Below are positions 6,973 to 9,456 of a DNA stretch of 9,456 nucleotides, one piece after another; the stretch's first letter is position 1; every line of letters starts with the position of its first letter. The stretch covers positions 1 through 9,456 of the forward strand of contig CAJXTH010000019.1 in assembly GCA_913060955.1 (NCBI GenBank). Direction: 5' to 3'. A program made the position numbers and the translations under genes. The notes beneath the pieces are model-generated. The model did no database searches and was not told the origin of the DNA. It saw nothing but the letters and a program-made list of their open reading frames with translations. The stretch comes from an uncultured bacterium. Lineage in GTDB: Bacteria > Patescibacteriota > Minisyncoccia > SW-4-49-11.

Positions 6973-6986
6973 CCTGGAAATCCAGG
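6973..6986. repeat. Short inverted repeat between priA and greA
   Basis: CCTGG, AAAT, CCAGG form a perfect 5-bp inverted repeat, about 40 bp upstream of the greA start in the divergent priA-greA gap (6888-7029). It could be an operator or chance. It has no T-run and no partner copy was seen elsewhere. The rest of the gap holds only the two promoters. Confidence 0.25.
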
Positions 6987-7013
6987 TCTTCCGTTTTATT
7001 CTGATTCAGACGA

Positions 7014-7019
7014 TATAAT
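7014..7019 (+). promoter_or_regulatory. -10 box of greA
   Basis: A perfect TATAAT lies 10 nt before the ATG at 7030. The upstream -35 region (about 6990-6996) has no good match. Transcription would start about 3-4 nt before the start codon, giving an almost leaderless mRNA. The box overlaps an earlier in-frame ATG at 7018, which argues against that start. Confidence 0.55.
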
Positions 7020-7029
7020 GAATGGACCT

Positions 7030-7485
7030 ATGAAAAAGTACCAAATGACCAAAGATGGGCTTATTAAAGCTCAGAAAGAACTTGATGAACTTATCGCTCG
7101 ACGATCAGAAATCGTGGAGAAGATTAAGTACGCCAAGGAACAAGGTGACCTTAAGGAAAACGCCGAGTACCATGAAGCCAAAAATGACATGGCTTTCAAT
7201 GAGTCTCGAATTCTCGAGCTGGAAGATTTGATTCGAAATGCCGATGTAGTCGAGCACGTCAAATCAGATTTTGTAACTCTCGGATCAAAGATCAAGGTGA
7301 AAAGCAAACTCGGAGAGCGAGAGTATACCCTGGTTGGTGCATCTGAGGCAAACCCAATGGAAGGAAAGATTTCTGATGAATCTCCAATTGGATCAGCTTT
7401 TATGAATCGACAAGCCGGGGAAGAATTCGAAGTAGAAACACCTGCTGGAATTCAAACCTACAAGATTTTAGAAATTTTGGAATAA
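7030..7485 (+). CDS. greA: Transcription elongation factor GreA
   Basis: GreA enters the RNA polymerase secondary channel and stimulates cleavage of backtracked transcripts. The N-terminal half is the antiparallel coiled coil (to about residue 75), with the tip motif EQGDLKENAEYHEAKND. Its Asp and Glu (D40 and E43 counted from the ATG at 7030) correspond to the catalytic-assisting pair D41/E44 of E. coli GreA. The C-terminal FKBP-like domain carries the typical SPIGSAFMNRQAGEEFEVE segment and ends TYKILEILE. Length is 151 aa, against about 158 in E. coli. The start at 7030 (MKKYQMTKDGL) matches the family N-terminus, whereas the ATG at 7018 lies inside the -10 box. All six arginines are CGA. 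It is a monocistronic unit closed by a terminator. Confidence 0.96.
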   Translation: MKKYQMTKDGLIKAQKELDELIARRSEIVEKIKYAKEQGDLKENAEYHEAKNDMAFNESRILELEDLIRNADVVEHVKSDFVTLGSKIKVKSKLGEREYTLVGASEANPMEGKISDESPIGSAFMNRQAGEEFEVETPAGIQTYKILEILE

Positions 7486-7506
7486 GCCTGCGTTTGCAGG
7501 TTTTTT
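7484..7506 (+). terminator. Rho-independent terminator of greA
   Basis: CCTGC (7487-7491), loop GTTT, GCAGG (7496-7500), then TTTTTT (7501-7506). The stem base can extend into the greA TAA codon with A-T pairs. The stem is short but GC-rich and the T-run is good. Confidence 0.8.
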
Positions 7507-7529
7507 CTATACTCGGATTGTGGTATAGT
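7501..7529 (+). promoter_or_regulatory. Extended -10 promoter for the IPK-metG unit
   Basis: TGG followed by TATAGT (7521-7529) is an extended -10 element. At 17-bp spacing the -35 position falls on the T-run of the greA terminator (7501-7506), which is a poor -35, consistent with reliance on the extended -10. Predicted start is near 7536, 15 nt before the ATG, with no Shine-Dalgarno. Confidence 0.55.
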
Positions 7530-7550
7530 ATGGTCAACTAGACACAATCC

Positions 7551-8342
7551 ATGAAGCCATTCATTATCGTCAAACTTGGAGGAAGCGCAATCACCGATAA
7601 ATCAGTCCCGTACTCGTATCGGGCGGAACGTGTAGACTCATTTGCTCACCAGATTCAACAGTTTTTGAAGCACGATCAGGGTCAACATACCTTGGTTTTG
7701 GTGCATGGAAGTGGATCATTTGGACATACCGAGGCCAAAAAATATCAGGTGAAACAAGGATTTACCACCGATCCAACCGGAGCTTGTATTACTCATCATG
7801 CCGCTCAGTCTATCAATCTCCGCGTCATGGAGAGTTTGACCACTATTGGACTCGACGTTGCCAGTATCGCACCATCCAGCATCATGACTGCCCATGACGG
7901 AACCTTGGAGCATGTTTCCTGGGGAAGCTTTGAGCGATGTTTGCTGAATAACATCACTCCAGTCTTATATGGAGATGTCATCTGGGACGCCTCCAAGGGA
8001 TGTAGCATCTTTTCAGGAGAGCGCATCATGGATTTTATTGTTCAATTTGCCCAGGAGCGAGATTACGGAGTCTCCAAAGTTATCCACGTTGGAGCAGAGC
8101 AGGGTGTATATGACGCTTCTGGCACGGTTATTCCAGAAATCACCCCTGACTCAGTATCAAGCATTCCATTTGGCGAAGTCGACGGAGCAGACGTCACGGG
8201 AGGCATGCGCCACAAGGTCATGGAGTGTCTTGCCATGGCCAAGATGGGAATTGAGGTTTCCATCATCGATGGGCAATCAGATCGTTCTCTTCTGGATGCC
8301 CTTACCGGAGACGCAACTCAGGGAACACGAATAACTGGATAG
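7551..8342 (+). CDS. Isopentenyl phosphate kinase
   Basis: Amino-acid-kinase family enzyme predicted to phosphorylate isopentenyl phosphate to isopentenyl diphosphate with ATP, feeding isoprenoid synthesis. Visible motifs are KLGGS (8-12) with ITDKSVPYSYR, the ATP-site start shared with archaeal IPKs, then HGSGSFGHTEAKKY (52-65). His59 of GSFGH matches the substrate-binding histidine that marks IPKs within the superfamily. Further motifs are GD (141-142), FSGER (154-158), GAEQGVYD (181-188) and DVTGGMRHK (214-222). At 263 aa it has the family length. Acetylglutamate, glutamate-5 and aspartate kinases lack the GSGSFGH histidine motif. Arginine codons are mixed (CGA 3, CGC 3, CGT 2, CGG 1), unlike the CGA-dominated greA and metG on either side, compatible with acquisition by transfer. 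It is co-transcribed with metG, which begins 1 nt after its TAG stop. Confidence 0.88.
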   Translation: MKPFIIVKLGGSAITDKSVPYSYRAERVDSFAHQIQQFLKHDQGQHTLVLVHGSGSFGHTEAKKYQVKQGFTTDPTGACITHHAAQSINLRVMESLTTIGLDVASIAPSSIMTAHDGTLEHVSWGSFERCLLNNITPVLYGDVIWDASKGCSIFSGERIMDFIVQFAQERDYGVSKVIHVGAEQGVYDASGTVIPEITPDSVSSIPFGEVDGADVTGGMRHKVMECLAMAKMGIEVSIIDGQSDRSLLDALTGDATQGTRITG

Positions 8343-8343
8343 T

Positions 8344-9456
8344 ATGAAAAAATATTTTGTAACCACCCCGATCTATTACATGAGCGGTGACCCACATATT
8401 GGGCACTATTACTCAACAACCTTGGCCGATATCTTGGCCCGATACTACCGAACTACTGATCGAGGAACATTCTTTCTGGTCGGAGGAGACGAACACGGAC
8501 AAAAAATTGCCGACAAAGCAGCTAAACAGGGGCTTGAACCGCAACAGTTTGTTGACCAGATCTCTCAGCAATGGCAGGACTACTGGAAGCAAATGGGAAT
8601 AACCAATGACTTTTTTATCCGAACTACCAATCCTACTCACAAAGCATTCGCCCAACAAGTGATTACCCGACTTCGAGACTCAGGCGATGTCTACGAAAAA
8701 GAATACGACGCCCTCTATTGTGTGGGAGCGGAATCATTTGTAACCAAATCTGAACTTCGAGAAGGGGGACTCTGCCCCGACCACGATGAAGAACCGGAAA
8801 TTGTCCACGAAAAAAACTGGTTTTTCCGATTGTCTCAATACAAAGAGCAGGTTCGTGACCTGATTGAGCGAGACATAATCGAAATCCTCCCCAAAGCCCG
8901 CAAAAATGAGACCCTGGCGCTTCTGGATAACGAATCATTTGGGGATTTTTCCGTGACTCGAGAACAAGTTTCCTGGGGAATTCCGGTTCCCTTTGATACT
9001 GACCAGACAATCTACGTCTGGATTGATGCTTTGTTCAACTACATGACCGCAGTCATCATCGAAAAGGGAATTAGTTTTGAAACCCTTTCCATAGAAGATC
9101 TGCTTCTTGCTATCTCGGATACCTGGCAGCCAGATGTTCACGTGCTCGGAAAAGATATCCTAAAATTCCACGCTATCTACTGGCCAGCATTCTTGCTTGC
9201 CCTTGGCGTGCCAGTAGAAAAATTACCAAAACGACTCTTGGTAACAGGAATGTTCCTCTCCGGAGGACGAAAAATGGGAAAATCACTCGGAAACGCCGTA
9301 CTTCCCGAAGACATCATCCTAGAATATGACGAGCTTATCCCGGGACGAGGAAATGACGTGCTTCGGTACTTTGTGGTATCCGAAATGAAAGTTGGAAACG
9401 ACGGAGATATCACCCCAGAGCGAGTCCGAGAAGTCTACTCAACTGATCTCGTAAAC
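8344..9456 (+). CDS. metG: Methionyl-tRNA synthetase, 3' end cut by window
   Basis: Charges tRNA with methionine. The first 371 residues are present and the frame is open to the window edge; full bacterial enzymes have about 500 or more. The class I nucleotide-site motif is intact as PHIGH (17-21), followed by GGDEHGQK (47-54), NWFFRLSQY, SWGIPVP (210-216), YVWIDALFNYMT (224-235) and GKDILKFHAIYWPAFL (269-284). The KMSKS loop reads KMGKS (310-314), with Gly in the middle position. The zinc-knuckle region reads YCVGA (125-129) and LCPDH (143-147). It thus keeps C126, C144 and H147 but has Ala129 where a CxxC pair would put its second Cys. ATG at 8344 matches the family N-terminus, 1 nt after the kinase stop. 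Arginine is CGA in 15 of 18 cases. The anticodon-binding domain lies beyond the window. Confidence 0.96.
   Translation, partial: MKKYFVTTPIYYMSGDPHIGHYYSTTLADILARYYRTTDRGTFFLVGGDEHGQKIADKAAKQGLEPQQFVDQISQQWQDYWKQMGITNDFFIRTTNPTHKAFAQQVITRLRDSGDVYEKEYDALYCVGAESFVTKSELREGGLCPDHDEEPEIVHEKNWFFRLSQYKEQVRDLIERDIIEILPKARKNETLALLDNESFGDFSVTREQVSWGIPVPFDTDQTIYVWIDALFNYMTAVIIEKGISFETLSIEDLLLAISDTWQPDVHVLGKDILKFHAIYWPAFLLALGVPVEKLPKRLLVTGMFLSGGRKMGKSLGNAVLPEDIILEYDELIPGRGNDVLRYFVVSEMKVGNDGDITPERVREVYSTDLVN

Noticed and set aside
7018..7029. Upstream ATG start for greA
   Set aside because: The codon overlaps the TATAAT box, and the family N-terminus aligns to the ATG at 7030.
54..9456. Absence of TGA stops as a sign of TGA recoding (as in Gracilibacteria or Absconditabacteria)
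   Set aside because: All genes read through at full length in the standard code with no in-frame TGA to be translated. Ten stops are too few to conclude anything from missing TGA.

Overview
This is a compact, moderately AT-rich bacterial chromosomal window of about 9.5 kb. It holds ten complete protein genes and one gene cut by the right edge. The gene set is housekeeping: peptide deformylase, methionyl-tRNA formyltransferase, GreA, methionyl-tRNA synthetase and a PriA-like protein. Formyl-Met start chemistry plus GreA makes it bacterial. I infer a small-genome lineage of the Patescibacteria/CPR type, with moderate-to-low confidence. The reasons are tight packing, proteins at the short end of their families, almost no Shine-Dalgarno sequences, a PriA stripped of its helicase motifs, and an isopentenyl phosphate kinase, an enzyme better known from archaea and Chloroflexi. 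The standard genetic code fits: no gene needs TGA read through. By my reading the ten complete genes end in TAA (8) or TAG (2), never TGA.

Layout from left to right. Positions 54-1163 (-) encode a divergent GT4-type glycosyltransferase with its own promoter. Positions 1298-1774 (-) and 1792-2664 (+) are two unrecognised genes that diverge from a 17-bp gap; a strong terminator closes the first. Positions 2720-4633 (+) form a def - fmt - unknown membrane protein unit, driven by a good promoter that starts right after the preceding stop codon. Positions 4703-4897 (+) are a stand-alone 64-codon gene with its own promoter, the window's only good Shine-Dalgarno used by a credible gene, and a strong terminator. 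Positions 4947-6887 (-) encode the PriA-like protein. Positions 7030-7485 (+) are greA with a terminator. Positions 7551-9456 (+) are isopentenyl phosphate kinase followed after 1 nt by metG, which runs off the window.

How the genes fit together. MetG charges tRNA with methionine, Fmt formylates the initiator Met-tRNA, and Def removes the formyl group from the nascent chain, so three enzymes of the formyl-methionine cycle lie within 7 kb. priA next to def-fmt is a common bacterial neighbourhood, kept here but with priA inverted. Transcription signals are packed against each other: terminator T-runs directly abut or serve as the -35 region of the next promoter. Several -10 boxes lie so close to the start codon that leaderless or near-leaderless transcripts are likely. 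I found no tRNA, rRNA, CRISPR array, insertion sequence or phage gene. No stretch longer than about 110 bases lacks a gene.
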